Of a stretch of 64,000 nucleotides of DNA, positions 53,292 through 62,850 are shown in pieces. The notes under the pieces are model-generated. The model worked only from the letters and a program-made list of their open reading frames with translations, did no database searches and had not been told where the DNA came from. The number at the start of each line of letters is the position of its first letter. Positions within the stretch are counted from its first letter, which is position 1. Both the position numbers and the translations under genes were made by a program. Where the stretch lies: positions 1,550,001 to 1,614,000 of the forward strand of contig NZ_CP171363.1 of the NCBI RefSeq assembly GCF_046523945.1. The letters are read 5' to 3'. Origin of the DNA: Faucicola mancuniensis (GTDB lineage Bacteria; Pseudomonadota; Gammaproteobacteria; Pseudomonadales; Moraxellaceae).

Positions 53292-54977
53292 ATGGTTCAG
53301 CCAAATTTTGTCAAAAGTTTTTTAAAAATTTTTCAATATCATTCAACAGTTCAATGGTTTTTTTTGACATGGGTTGCGATTTTTTTAACCGCTTGCCAAC
53401 AATTACCTGTCAAACCACATTCACTAAAAAGCCAATTATTAACCCAACAATCACAACAACTACAACCAAAACTTTCTAAAAAAACCGATTTAATTCAACA
53501 AATTAGCCAAACAGCACCGCCAACGGATAAAAATTTGTCTGGTTATTATCCGATTATTACCAGTCGTGATGCCTTTGCTTCTCGCAGTATGTTGACCGAT
53601 TTAGCCAAGCACAGCATTGATATTCAATATTATATTTGGCACAACGATGAAGCAGGGCAGTTAATGCTCAAGCAATTGTACGATATGGCAAATCGTGGTG
53701 TCAAAGTGCGATTGTTGCTAGATGATTTAAATACCGACAGTAAAATTGACCAACTATTATTGGCTTTTGCGAGCCACCCAAACATTGCGGTACGTTATAT
53801 TAACCCAAAAATTATCCGCTCGCTGACTCCTGCTAATTTTGCGGTAGCCATGCCACGTTATCATCGTAGAATGCACAACAAAAGTATGACTTTTGACAAA
53901 CAATTATCTATTATTGGCGGGCGCAATATTGGCAATGAATATTTACGCAGTGATACCAAAAATGAGTTTTTTGACCTTGATGTATTACTTGCGGGCAAGG
54001 TGGTGGACAGTATCAACGACAGTTTTGAACAATATTGGAATAGTCCAATCAGTTATGATATTGAAAACTTGGTTTTGCCTTATGAAGTGAATAATAAAAC
54101 CAATAAAATCCATATGATAAATACGGAGCAACGTTTTTTTGATAGTCTTGATAAAATCAAAAAAAATGAACAATGGTTTCATAGTCAAGATTTTTATCAA
54201 ACGCCAGCTTTGGCATTGGGTAGTCATCACCATGCGTTGAATGATGTATTAGCCCAAAAACGCTTAAAATTTCGTTGGGCAAAAATTGATTTTTTTGCCG
54301 ACAATGTGCAAAAATTGTTAAAAAAAGACAACAAATCTGAACGTCTGGTTGAGCAATTACGAGAGAGTATTGGCACACCAAAGCATGATTTTACTGTGGT
54401 TTCGTCTTATTTTGTGCCGACCAATCGTGGCATCAAAGAGCTAAATCAACTGGTCGCCGATGGTGTGAATGTAACTATTTTAACCAATTCTTTTGATTCT
54501 ACCGATGTGCCAACCGTTCACGTAGGGTATAGCGAAGCACGCTTGCCTTTGCTAAAAGCAGGGGTGAAATTGTACGAACTAAAGTCCAGTGCTGATGCGG
54601 ATTTGCGTATCAAAAAGCCCCGTTTATCTCGCAATGAAATCAGCACAAGCCTACATACCAAAGCCTTTGCGGTTGATGATAGATTGGCGTTTATCGGTTC
54701 ATACAATGTGGACCCACGCTCCGCCAATATCAATACTGAGCTTGGCGTGGTGATTTATGACCCTGCACTTGCCAAAGCCATGCACAAAATGTTTGATGAT
54801 AATATTTTAAATATTAGCTACAAATTAATGTTATCAGATAAAAACCGTATCGTGTGGCAAACGTTGGACGAAGACAGACCGATTGTATTAAATAAAGCCA
54901 ATGAACCCCGTTTGTCATTGGTCAATAGCACATGGATTCGGATTTTTTCGGTATTGCCAATTCAGTGGTTGTTATAA
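53292..54977 (+). CDS. Phospholipase D family lipoprotein (ClsC-like)
   Basis: The product has 561 aa from ATG 53292 (MVQPNFVKSFLKIFQYHSTVQWFFLTWVAIFLTACQQLP, lipobox LTAC); an upstream TTG is possible. Two HKD motifs are visible: HRRMHNKSMTFDKQLSIIGGRNIGNEY and LHTKAFAVDDRLAFIGSYNVDPRSANINTE. The order and length match the YmdC/ClsC group of cardiolipin synthases, which condense phosphatidylglycerol with another phospholipid. The lipid anchor is unusual for Cls and suggests action on the periplasmic side. Confidence 0.87.
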   Translation: MVQPNFVKSFLKIFQYHSTVQWFFLTWVAIFLTACQQLPVKPHSLKSQLLTQQSQQLQPKLSKKTDLIQQISQTAPPTDKNLSGYYPIITSRDAFASRSMLTDLAKHSIDIQYYIWHNDEAGQLMLKQLYDMANRGVKVRLLLDDLNTDSKIDQLLLAFASHPNIAVRYINPKIIRSLTPANFAVAMPRYHRRMHNKSMTFDKQLSIIGGRNIGNEYLRSDTKNEFFDLDVLLAGKVVDSINDSFEQYWNSPISYDIENLVLPYEVNNKTNKIHMINTEQRFFDSLDKIKKNEQWFHSQDFYQTPALALGSHHHALNDVLAQKRLKFRWAKIDFFADNVQKLLKKDNKSERLVEQLRESIGTPKHDFTVVSSYFVPTNRGIKELNQLVADGVNVTILTNSFDSTDVPTVHVGYSEARLPLLKAGVKLYELKSSADADLRIKKPRLSRNEISTSLHTKAFAVDDRLAFIGSYNVDPRSANINTELGVVIYDPALAKAMHKMFDDNILNISYKLMLSDKNRIVWQTLDEDRPIVLNKANEPRLSLVNSTWIRIFSVLPIQWLL

Positions 54978-55179
54978 CTTTTTATCCAATATTTAATTAT
55001 TTGTGTTGAGTATCGCTTTGCTCTACCTAACTTACAAAAACTTATATTTTCAACATCACCAAAATGTTTATTACAAAAATATGACATTGTATCTAATTAT
55101 TTTATAAGCAGTTTGTTTATAATTGTGTGTTATTTTTTTTGTTTTGTTAATTTTCATTAAATGTTTGTTAAGGTGATGT

Positions 55180-56499
55180 ATGCCTTTTATGTCGGATACA
55201 ACCGAAGAGTTGCGAGTGTTAAACGCCAAAGAACAACAGATTATTTTGTTGGTTGCATTGGCAGAATTCTTTACTTGTTTTAATTTTGTGGTGTATTTTT
55301 CGTTTAATGATGCGATTGTTCATGCGTTTTTCCCAAAAGATTTAGATGATGAGTTAAAACAGCTCGGATTTTTGGCATTGGTGTTTATTGGCTATGTTTC
55401 TCGTCCGTTGGGTGGTATGATATTTGCCGATAGTGCTGATAGGTTTGGCAGAAAAAAAGTGATGTTGTATAGCCTTGCGACAGTGGCTTTGATGACACTT
55501 GTTATTGGACTTTTGCCGACTTATCAGATGATAGGGTCGTGGGCGGTGTTGTTACTCGTGGTAGTGCGATTATTACAAGGCGTGGGAATAGGGGCGGAAG
55601 TGCCGATTTCTTGGGTGTATGTGATTGAACAAGTACCACGTTGGCATATTGGTTGGGCAAGTAGTTTGATTATTACCAGTTTAATTTTGCCTGTTTTATT
55701 TGCCAATCTGATAAGTGCGACTTTGTCCGAGATGTTGACGGTAGATGAGATGATGCAGTTTGGTTGGCGGATTCCATTGATTTTGGGGGCGATTTGTTCA
55801 TTTATTACCATTTTATTGCGATATCGTTTGGTAGAAACGCCTATTTGGAAAAATGCCAAACAAAAGGGTGAGATTTTAACAACTTTGCCAATAAAACGGG
55901 TGTTTAAAAAATACCGTTATGGTTTTGTCATTACTTTTTTGTTGTCGTGGTTCACATCAAGCGTGTATTTAATCGTATTTTTGCTATTGCCAGATATCGC
56001 TGTGCAGTATTTTGATGTGGACAGTAGTGAGATAGCGATTGCCAATAATGTGGCGATTTTGTTTGCCAGTTTGGGGGCGTTGGTATTTGGTTATTGTGCT
56101 GATAGATTTAATCTGGGGCGAGTATTTGGTACGGGTTGTATTTGTTTGGGCATTAGCAGTTTTTTATTTTTTTACCATTTGGGCAAAGATAGTGATTTTT
56201 TGTTGTTGTATTATGTGATTTTTGGTTTTTTTAGTGGGGTCATTGGCATGGTGCCGAGTGTTTGTGTGCGTCTGTTTCATGTCAAAGTGCGTTGCTCAGG
56301 CTTGATTTTGGGCTATAACTTGGCGTACGCCATCACAGGGGCATCGCTACCCTTTTTCTTGACTTTGATATCGCCACAACTGGCATTAGCACCAGCATTA
56401 TATTTGGTATTTGTTTGTGTTTGTGGTATTTTATTGTCCATTTTATTAGCAAATTTAAATGGCTTGTACCGTGTGGAAAAGATACAAAATACCAATTAA
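55180..56499 (+). CDS. MFS transporter, metabolite:H+ symporter (MHS) type
   Basis: The product has 439 aa and 12 predicted membrane segments behind AAGGTGATGT. The MHS pattern is seen in FNFVVYFSFNDAIVHAFFP, then FLALVFIGYVSRPLGGMIFADSADRFGRKKVMLYSL (the loop 2-3 MFS signature) and RLLQGVGIGAEVPISWVYVIE. ProP, KgtP and ShiA belong to this family. The substrate (an organic acid or betaine-like compound) cannot be told from sequence. It is followed by an intergenic region with a small repeat element and pbpG. Confidence 0.88.
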   Translation: MPFMSDTTEELRVLNAKEQQIILLVALAEFFTCFNFVVYFSFNDAIVHAFFPKDLDDELKQLGFLALVFIGYVSRPLGGMIFADSADRFGRKKVMLYSLATVALMTLVIGLLPTYQMIGSWAVLLLVVVRLLQGVGIGAEVPISWVYVIEQVPRWHIGWASSLIITSLILPVLFANLISATLSEMLTVDEMMQFGWRIPLILGAICSFITILLRYRLVETPIWKNAKQKGEILTTLPIKRVFKKYRYGFVITFLLSWFTSSVYLIVFLLLPDIAVQYFDVDSSEIAIANNVAILFASLGALVFGYCADRFNLGRVFGTGCICLGISSFLFFYHLGKDSDFLLLYYVIFGFFSGVIGMVPSVCVRLFHVKVRCSGLILGYNLAYAITGASLPFFLTLISPQLALAPALYLVFVCVCGILLSILLANLNGLYRVEKIQNTN

Positions 56500-56746
56500 T
56501 TGTTTTGTTAAAAAGATATCTTAAAAAAATGTAACAGATTTGCTAAAAATTGTATAAAAAAATACCGTTTATCGGTTTTGTTTTGCTTTGTTGAGTTTGC
56601 CTCATTACAATAAAAAATGAAGTATCTCGCTTAACGTTTTTGCCAAAATTTATTAAAAAAACTTAAGATATTGATACTAAAAACTTATAAAAAGAACCTA
56701 TCACACATTTTGTCAAACTTGGGTGTATGTTCTTTGTTTCGTCTTT

Positions 56747-56834
56747 AGGACCTGTATTCACAATATTACGCAGTAAACTTTTACAATTTTTAACAAACAC
56801 TTTTTTGCAAAAACGTTATGAATACAGGTTCTTA
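56747..56834. repeat. Small inverted-repeat element (ACCTGTATTCA ends) in the pbpG leader
   Basis: The ends are ACCTGTATTCACAATATT on the left and, read inward on the other strand, ACCTGTATTCATAACGTT on the right. Element length is about 88 bp, with no coding capacity. A half copy lies at 41026-41070. It ends 36 bp before the pbpG ATG. Confidence 0.72.
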
Positions 56835-56870
56835 TTTTTTAACATACGGTTAACATACGGTGGTCAAGCC

Positions 56871-57911
56871 ATGAAAAAGCTCTTAACAAGCAGTTTTGCA
56901 TTCAGCGTACTTGCAGTCGCAAGTATACAAGGACATTCTGAATTAGCATTGCAATCAGGTCAAGCCAAAATCAGTTGGGGTAGTCAAGATAGCTTAAGCA
57001 AAGCCAAAGCGATTATGTATAATAATACCGATGTGAGTAGCAATACTCGCACCACGCAAACGGTCAGCGTCGCTCCACAAACCAATTATCAAAACAATTA
57101 CCAAAATAGCTACTCAAATAATGCCAATAGTAACTGGTCAAATAGTAGCTATTATTATGCTAATTCAAAAGGTGCGTTGGTGGTTGATGCGTTGACAGGT
57201 CAGGTAATTTATGAAAAAAATGCCGATGTCGCACGTCCAATCGCTTCTATTAGTAAAGTGATGACGGCTTTGGTTGTGTCAGAGTCGGGTGCGAACATGA
57301 ACGATATTGTTACCGTGGATTCGTTGGATTTTAAAACGCCAAAAAAATCAGGCAGTGACCGCCTAAAAGTCGGCGACCAAATGAACCGTGCCGAAATGCT
57401 ACTGATGATGCTGATGAAATCAGAAAATCCAGCCGCCAAAGCATTGGCACGTACCGACCCATTGGGTTATGATGGTTTTATGGCAAAAATGAACCAAAAA
57501 GCCCGTGATTTGGGCATGACCCAAACCGTATTTTATGACCCATCGGGCTTGGACGCTCGCAATGTGTCTTCGCCACGAGATTTGGCGATTTTGGGACGTT
57601 TGGCATATCGTCATAATTTGATTAGCCAATTTTCTACCACGCCAAACCGTAATTTTGACGTGAACAATGTGTCATCAGGTTATCGTAGCATTTCAGCAAG
57701 AAGTACCAACTATATGGTGCGTGATGGTCTTTACAATATCGGTTTTTCAAAAACAGGTTTTATCCGTGAAGCGGGTAACTGTGTGATGTTTGAAACCAAT
57801 GTTAATGGTCGCCCTTCTATCGTGGTATTGCTCGGTGCACCTGATTCAAAAACCCGTTGGGAAGATGCTGAAAATATTATTTCAAATTTGAGTATGCGTC
57901 GTTTTACCTAA
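56871..57911 (+). CDS. pbpG: D-alanyl-D-alanine endopeptidase (PBP7 family)
   Basis: The product has 346 aa from ATG 56871 (MKKLLTSSFAFSVLAVASIQGHS, Sec signal). A longer frame to 56727 runs through the repeat element and was rejected. A low-complexity Asn/Ser/Tyr-rich linker (about 60-95) precedes the S11 domain. Active-site motifs are SxxK in ASISKVMT, SxN in MMKSENPAAKALA and KTG in GFSKTGFIREAGNC. PBP7 enzymes cut D-Ala-mDAP cross-links in the periplasm. No C-terminal amphipathic anchor of DacA type is present. Confidence 0.92.
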   Translation: MKKLLTSSFAFSVLAVASIQGHSELALQSGQAKISWGSQDSLSKAKAIMYNNTDVSSNTRTTQTVSVAPQTNYQNNYQNSYSNNANSNWSNSSYYYANSKGALVVDALTGQVIYEKNADVARPIASISKVMTALVVSESGANMNDIVTVDSLDFKTPKKSGSDRLKVGDQMNRAEMLLMMLMKSENPAAKALARTDPLGYDGFMAKMNQKARDLGMTQTVFYDPSGLDARNVSSPRDLAILGRLAYRHNLISQFSTTPNRNFDVNNVSSGYRSISARSTNYMVRDGLYNIGFSKTGFIREAGNCVMFETNVNGRPSIVVLLGAPDSKTRWEDAENIISNLSMRRFT

Positions 57912-57936
57912 TTTTGCCAAATTTTTTGTTAAACTA

Positions 57937-57972
57937 TAAAAAAGCCTTAAACACACGTTTAAGGCTTTTTTG
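57937..57972. terminator. Bidirectional terminator
   Basis: AAAAAAGCCTTAAAC pairs with GTTTAAGGCTTTTTT around ACAC. It serves convergent pbpG and gdhA. Confidence 0.9.
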
Positions 57973-57990
57973 ATTGTATGATAAAAGGGC

Positions 57991-59322
57991 TTATAAAATA
58001 CCATAATTAACCAATGAGTCAGCCACACGGCTAAAGCCTGCAATATTTGCACCTTTTTTGTAGTCAATTTTGCCATCGTCAGATGTGCCATATTCTACGC
58101 AAGCGTCATGGATATTTTTCATGATGTCTTGTAATTGTTTATCCAAAGTTTCAAAACTACTGTATTGGCGGACTGAGTTTTGCGACATTTCTAGTCCAGA
58201 GACAGCGACACCACCTGCGTTAGATGCTTTGCCTGGCGAGTAGATTATGTTGTTGTTTTGGAAAATGCTGATGGCATCAGCATCGCTTGGCATATTTGCC
58301 CCTTCGGCAACATATTTGACACCATTGTCTACCAGATTTTGGGCATCGGTGGCGTTGATTTCGTTTTGGGTGGCACAGGGTAGGGCGATATCGGCCTTGA
58401 TTGCCCATGGGCGTTTGCCTTCTAGCCATTCACCACCAAATTTTTGGACATAATCTTTTAAAGGTTTTCGGCTGGCTTTTTGGGCGATGACCCAGTCAAT
58501 TTTTTCTTGGCTAAAGCCTTCTGCATCATGCAATGTACCAACGGAGTCTGAGAGTGTAATCACTTTACCACCTAATTCTATCACTTTTTTGGCAGCGTAG
58601 CTTGCGACATTGCCCGCACCTGAAATCAGTACTTTTTTGTCGGTGATGGTGTCATTGGCGGTGTCTAGCATATTTTTTAAAAAGTACACCAAACCAAAGC
58701 CAGTCGCTTCGGTACGGATTAAACTACCACCATGCCCAACGCCTTTACCTGTCAATACGCCAGTGAATTCACGGCTCATATTTTTGTACATGGCAAACAT
58801 ATAGTTCACTTCACGTCCGCCCACGCCGATATCACCCGCTGGTATGTCCATATCTGCACCGACATAAGGGGCTAACTCACGCATAAAAGCGTAACAAAAA
58901 CGGCGAATTTCGTTGTCTGATTTACCTTTTGGGTCAAAGTCAGAGCCACCTTTTGCACCGCCCATTGGCAATCCTGTCAACGCATTTTTAAAAATCTGTT
59001 CAAATCCCAAAAATTTTAACACTGATGGGCTAACCGTTGGGTGAAAACGTATGCCACCTTTATAAGGTCCTAACGCATTGTTAAACTGCACACGCCAGCC
59101 ACGATTCACTTGAATATTGCCTTTGTCATCTTCCCAGTTGATACGGAATGAAAACATACGGTCAGGCTCGGTAACACGTCCCAAAATATCCAAATCTTGA
59201 TAAGTTTGGTTGTCATCATACATAGGTGCGATGTCTTCTAATAATTCTTCAACCGCTTGGATAAATTCGGGTTCATGTGGATATTTTTGTTTGAGATCTT
59301 GTAAAATTTGATTGCTTTTCAT
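57991..59322 (-). CDS. gdhA: NADP-type glutamate dehydrogenase
   Basis: The product has 443 aa, normal for the hexameric GdhA. Key blocks: GPYKGGIRFHPTVSPSVLKFLGFEQIFKNALTGLPMGGAKGGSDFDPKGKSDNE with the substrate Lys residues, PAGDIGVGGREVNYMF, GAGNVASYAAKKV as the Rossmann loop, and ANAGGVAVSGLEMSQN. Strong similarity in length and order to E. coli GdhA supports NADPH use. It forms glutamate from 2-oxoglutarate and ammonia. It starts at ATG 59322 with AGGA upstream. An IS5-type element lies 95 bp upstream. Confidence 0.96.
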   Translation of the reverse strand: MKSNQILQDLKQKYPHEPEFIQAVEELLEDIAPMYDDNQTYQDLDILGRVTEPDRMFSFRINWEDDKGNIQVNRGWRVQFNNALGPYKGGIRFHPTVSPSVLKFLGFEQIFKNALTGLPMGGAKGGSDFDPKGKSDNEIRRFCYAFMRELAPYVGADMDIPAGDIGVGGREVNYMFAMYKNMSREFTGVLTGKGVGHGGSLIRTEATGFGLVYFLKNMLDTANDTITDKKVLISGAGNVASYAAKKVIELGGKVITLSDSVGTLHDAEGFSQEKIDWVIAQKASRKPLKDYVQKFGGEWLEGKRPWAIKADIALPCATQNEINATDAQNLVDNGVKYVAEGANMPSDADAISIFQNNNIIYSPGKASNAGGVAVSGLEMSQNSVRQYSSFETLDKQLQDIMKNIHDACVEYGTSDDGKIDYKKGANIAGFSRVADSLVNYGIL

Positions 59323-59482
59323 AGCATCGTCCTTTTTGTGAAAACGTTTTCAATAAAACGTTGGGGTTGATAAAAAATTGTAAATATTTTTTTACTTTAA
59401 AAATGGCATTCTGAATAGACCTCTTTCCAAACCTTAATAGTGATTTGGTATAATACTGATTTTTAGAAAAAACAGCAAAAGC

Positions 59483-59917
59483 ATGATACCCGAACAAGCA
59501 GAAAAACTCAGTGACGCACAATTTAAACGCTACTTTGGCATCCAAAGAAGTACCTATACTCATATACTCACCATACTACAAGAAGCATACAACGAACAAC
59601 ACAAAAAAGGTGGCAGGAAAAATGAAATCAGCCTAGAAAACAAGCTCATGCTGACTTTGAGTTACTACCGAGAATATCGCACCCAATTTCACCTAGGGCA
59701 AGACTTTGGTATCAGTGAAAGTGCTGTCTGTAAAACCATCAAATGGGTAGAAAGCATACTGATAGCCCACAAAGACTTTGCCCTACCTAGCAAAAAGGCT
59801 TTATGGCAAGACCCAAACCTTGAAACCGTACTGATAGACGCAACCGAAGTACCTTGTGAGCGACCCAAAAAAAGCAACGCAGGCAATACTCAGGTAAAAA
59901 GAAACACCACACCTTAA
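59483..59917 (+). CDS. IS5-family transposase, N-terminal frame
   Basis: The product has 144 aa, starting MIPEQAEKLSDAQFKRYFGIQRSTYTHILTIL. An HTH region (DFGISESAVCKTIKWVE) and the first catalytic Asp (LIDATEVPCERP) are present. At 59867-59873 a run of seven A followed by G lets the ribosome slip back one base, which joins this frame to the C-terminal one. Without slippage it ends after a short unrelated tail (NAGNTQVKRNTTP). Confidence 0.85.
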   Translation: MIPEQAEKLSDAQFKRYFGIQRSTYTHILTILQEAYNEQHKKGGRKNEISLENKLMLTLSYYREYRTQFHLGQDFGISESAVCKTIKWVESILIAHKDFALPSKKALWQDPNLETVLIDATEVPCERPKKSNAGNTQVKRNTTP

Positions 59918-60303
59918 AAGCACAAATCGTTGTCGATAAAAACAGCAAAAAAATACTTTGTACCCATTTTAGCAAAGGTAAAACCCATGACTTTAAACTT
60001 TACCAATACTCAAAAATGCGTATAAAGCCTAGTATCTTAATCCAAGTAGATTCGGGCTATCAAGGCATACACAAACACCATGCCAATAGCAAATTCCCAA
60101 AAAAGAAAACCAAGCTTAATCCACTATCTAAAGTTGACAAACAAGCCAATCGAGAATTAGCTTCTGAACGGGTAACCAATGAACATGTTATCGGCAAAAT
60201 CAAACGTTTTAAAATCCTAGCCTGTCGTTATCGTAATCGCAGAAAACGCTTTGGCTTAAGGGTTAATTTGATTTGTGCCATTTATAATTTCGAGTTGGGT
60301 TAG
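59872..60303 (+). CDS. IS5-family transposase, C-terminal frame (reached by -1 frameshift)
   Basis: The frame is open from the slip site (codon AAG at 59872) to TAG at 60301-60303. It reads KQRRQYSGKKKHHTLKAQ, then VDSGYQGIHKHH with the second catalytic Asp, and NEHVIGKIKRFKILACRYRNRR with the Glu. Together with the first frame the DDE triad is complete. A separate internal ATG at 60016 would give only 95 residues without the first Asp. The fused product is about 270 aa. Confidence 0.8.
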   Translation, partial: KQRRQYSGKKKHHTLKAQIVVDKNSKKILCTHFSKGKTHDFKLYQYSKMRIKPSILIQVDSGYQGIHKHHANSKFPKKKTKLNPLSKVDKQANRELASERVTNEHVIGKIKRFKILACRYRNRRKRFGLRVNLICAIYNFELG

Positions 60304-60387
60304 TTTGGAAAGAGGTCTAATATATCAATTAAATGAATAAGTTGCAAATTGTTATTTGTAAATTTTCTTTAACGTTGGCATTTTGTG

Positions 60388-62037
60388 CTATGCCAAATGT
60401 TGGCTAAAAAGTGAGCGGATAAATTTTTTATCACAACTAATCCGAAAACACGTGTTTTCATGCTCTGGAATATATTGTAAATCAGCATGATTGGCTTGGC
60501 AAAAGGCTTGAGAAAGGTACAATCCCAATCCCGTCCCCTCATGGTCGGTGGTAAAAAATGGGTTAAATAAACTGCTGATATCCTCAGGTTTTACGCCTGC
60601 TCCTGTGTCAATGACATCAATGTACACAAATTTGCTGTCTTCATAAACTTCTAAGGTAACAAAGGCATGAGGGTGGGATTTACTGCTAAATCTTAAACCA
60701 TTGTTGATTAAATTGATTAACACTTGTTCAAGTTGATAATGGTCAAACAAAAATCCGCTGTCTGTATGACAATGTAAAAAAACATCATGACCGCTAAAAC
60801 TTTCTTTAATAAAAATAGGTAGCCATGTTCTGGGTTCTATATAAATTTGGTTGGGTTTTTGTTGGCGAGAGAGTTTTAAAACATCTTCAATGATTTGATT
60901 CACTCGTTGTGTTTGTCGATAAATCATGTCGTATAACATTACATCTTCTTCGGATAATGACGAATTGTCGTACATGGCTTCTTCTTTTAACAACTGGCTG
61001 GCTTGGCTGATTGACGCTAACGGATTGCGAATTTCGTGGGCAATACTGGCACTTAATTGCCCCAATGAAGCGAGTTTTAACTGCTGGGCGTGGCTTTGTT
61101 CTCGGCGTAAATCTTCTACCAAAATCAACGCATATTGATTATCCAATTGGGTAATGCGTAGCCGATAATCAGTAAAACTGTGCATTTTTTGGTCGGTGCT
61201 ATGATTGATTTGCCGATAAATGGTACTGCTCTCATCATCTTTGATAAGTGGCTCAAGCACGGCTGATAGGGCTGGCGAGATGTCTTTTAAACAAAAATTG
61301 CTGATATTTGTTGGCAAATGTAGCTGATTGATAACCGTATCATTGGCAACAATGATTTCTAAATTATGTGAAATGACAATCACGCCTTGCTCAATGATTT
61401 GCACGATTTTTTTGTTAATGGCATTGACCGCATCGGCTTCACGCAGGTGTTTTTCATTCAAAGCTTCAATGTGTCGCACACGTTTTGACAAAGCATCACT
61501 CAAATAACCCACAATGATAAAACTGGCAATCACAATCCCCGTATTGCTCAACGCATTATAACTAAACGCATTTTTTAACGGCTGATAAAACTCTTGATAC
61601 ATCACAAGGCTAATGGCAAATACCGTTAACAAAATCGCTTGGCTATTGCGTAACAGCATAAACGAACACGCCACGTGTACAAAAAATAACAAAATAATCT
61701 GCACATTATTGCCACCGCTAAAATACAGCATTAACGACAAAGCCAGCACATCAATGGTCAAACTAAACATCAATAACAAATTGCGTGGATAATAATAATA
61801 CGCAATCAGCATACCAATCGCAAAAAAAACATAAATAAAAGTCGGCAAAAAATTGGTAATTACCATCAAGTCTTGATTGCTTTTTTGGATAGCCACCAAA
61901 AAATTCATGCTAAAAAATACCGCAATGATAATGCGATAAAAACCATAAATCATACCAAGCCGTTTTTGCTTATTTTTTTGGATATCGTTATCAAAAATGG
62001 ATAAAAAAATCGGATTGGTAATCATGTATTTTTTCAC
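60388..62037 (-). CDS. Membrane sensor histidine kinase (PilS-like build)
   Basis: The product has 549 aa. Six membrane segments fill residues about 30-185. A short coiled coil and PAS-like region (about 190-310) lead to HisKA, with His334 in LGQLSASIAHEIRNPLASISQA. The HATPase domain has NLINNGLRFS (N box), DVIDTGAGV (G1), FFTTDHEGTGLGLYLSQAF (G2). The layout matches PilS, whose partner is normally an NtrC-type activator (PilR). Here the operon partner, 25 bp upstream, is a LuxR-type regulator. The signal is unknown. Confidence 0.88.
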   Translation of the reverse strand: MKKYMITNPIFLSIFDNDIQKNKQKRLGMIYGFYRIIIAVFFSMNFLVAIQKSNQDLMVITNFLPTFIYVFFAIGMLIAYYYYPRNLLLMFSLTIDVLALSLMLYFSGGNNVQIILLFFVHVACSFMLLRNSQAILLTVFAISLVMYQEFYQPLKNAFSYNALSNTGIVIASFIIVGYLSDALSKRVRHIEALNEKHLREADAVNAINKKIVQIIEQGVIVISHNLEIIVANDTVINQLHLPTNISNFCLKDISPALSAVLEPLIKDDESSTIYRQINHSTDQKMHSFTDYRLRITQLDNQYALILVEDLRREQSHAQQLKLASLGQLSASIAHEIRNPLASISQASQLLKEEAMYDNSSLSEEDVMLYDMIYRQTQRVNQIIEDVLKLSRQQKPNQIYIEPRTWLPIFIKESFSGHDVFLHCHTDSGFLFDHYQLEQVLINLINNGLRFSSKSHPHAFVTLEVYEDSKFVYIDVIDTGAGVKPEDISSLFNPFFTTDHEGTGLGLYLSQAFCQANHADLQYIPEHENTCFRISCDKKFIRSLFSQHLA

Positions 62038-62062
62038 TTTTCTGTCATCTTTTGTTTAAAAA

Positions 62063-62695
62063 CTAAGGTTGGATTAACCCATGTCGCATGGCAAGGTGGG
62101 TGAGTTTGACATCGCTATCAATATTTAATTTTTCAAAAATGCGATAACGATAAGTGTTCACCGTTTTGACACTCACGAATAATTGGTCAGCAATCTGTTG
62201 TGGGCTTTGGCAATTAACCACCATCATCGCCACTTGCATTTCTCGCTCGCTTAACTGTTCAAAAGGTGATTCGGACTTTTCCGACAGCATATCGGCAAGC
62301 TGTTCGGCAACGTCCGCACTAAAATAACGACCGCCTTGAGCGATTTTTTTGATGCCTTTTATCATCTCGTCAAGTGGTGTGCCTTTGGTGATGTAGCCAT
62401 TTACGCCAGCCTTTATCAGCATGGACGGATATGGCTCTTTGACAAGGGAACTGACTGCCAAAATTTTGGTGTTTTTGTCGTTTTGCAACAACCGTTTGGT
62501 AACTTCTAGTCCACCTGTGTTTGGCATATTGACATCTAATAAAATCACGTCTGGTTTTAGCTGTTTGGCAAGCAAAATTGCCGTTTCGCCATTGTCCGCT
62601 TCGCCCACCACGCTGATATCTGGGCTGTCGGCTAACATACGAGTGATACCCATTCGCACCAAATCGTGGTCATCTACCACCAATACACTAATCAT
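62063..62695 (-). CDS. LuxR/FixJ-family response regulator (GacA/UvrY-like)
   Basis: The product has 210 aa from ATG 62695 (MISVLVVDDHDLVRMGITRMLADSPDISVVGEA); the neighbouring ATG 62698 is equally possible and 62806 is rejected. The receiver domain has the acidic pair DD, phospho-Asp in DVILLDVNMPNTGG and Lys in YITKGTP. The C-terminal HTH is LSEREMQVAMMVVNCQSPQQIADQLFVSVKTVNTYRYRIFEKLNI. Similarity is closest to GacA/UvrY, which control small-RNA genes acting on CsrA. It precedes the PilS-like kinase in the same operon. Confidence 0.9.
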   Translation of the reverse strand: MISVLVVDDHDLVRMGITRMLADSPDISVVGEADNGETAILLAKQLKPDVILLDVNMPNTGGLEVTKRLLQNDKNTKILAVSSLVKEPYPSMLIKAGVNGYITKGTPLDEMIKGIKKIAQGGRYFSADVAEQLADMLSEKSESPFEQLSEREMQVAMMVVNCQSPQQIADQLFVSVKTVNTYRYRIFEKLNIDSDVKLTHLAMRHGLIQP

Positions 62696-62850
62696 CATTC
62701 GCTCTTTTGTTGTTAAAAACCTTATATTAGCATAAATTTCGCTGTTTAAAAAATCAAAGTCAATATTCACAAAAAAAATCACAGGAAAAATAGCTGATTT
62801 TGTCAAAAGGCTTTATAATAACACCAACCTTTTAAAAATTGAAAAAAACC

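Larger units (their letters stand above)
59418..60317. mobile_element. IS5-family insertion sequence, 900 bp, complete
   Basis: The ends GACCTCTTTCCAAAC and its exact reverse complement GTTTGGAAAGAGGTC (60303-60317) form 15-bp terminal inverted repeats. They are flanked by TA on both sides, the usual TA duplication of part of the IS5 family. Inside are two overlapping transposase frames joined by a -1 frameshift. It is inserted between gdhA and the sensor kinase gene and disrupts no recognised gene. Confidence 0.9.
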
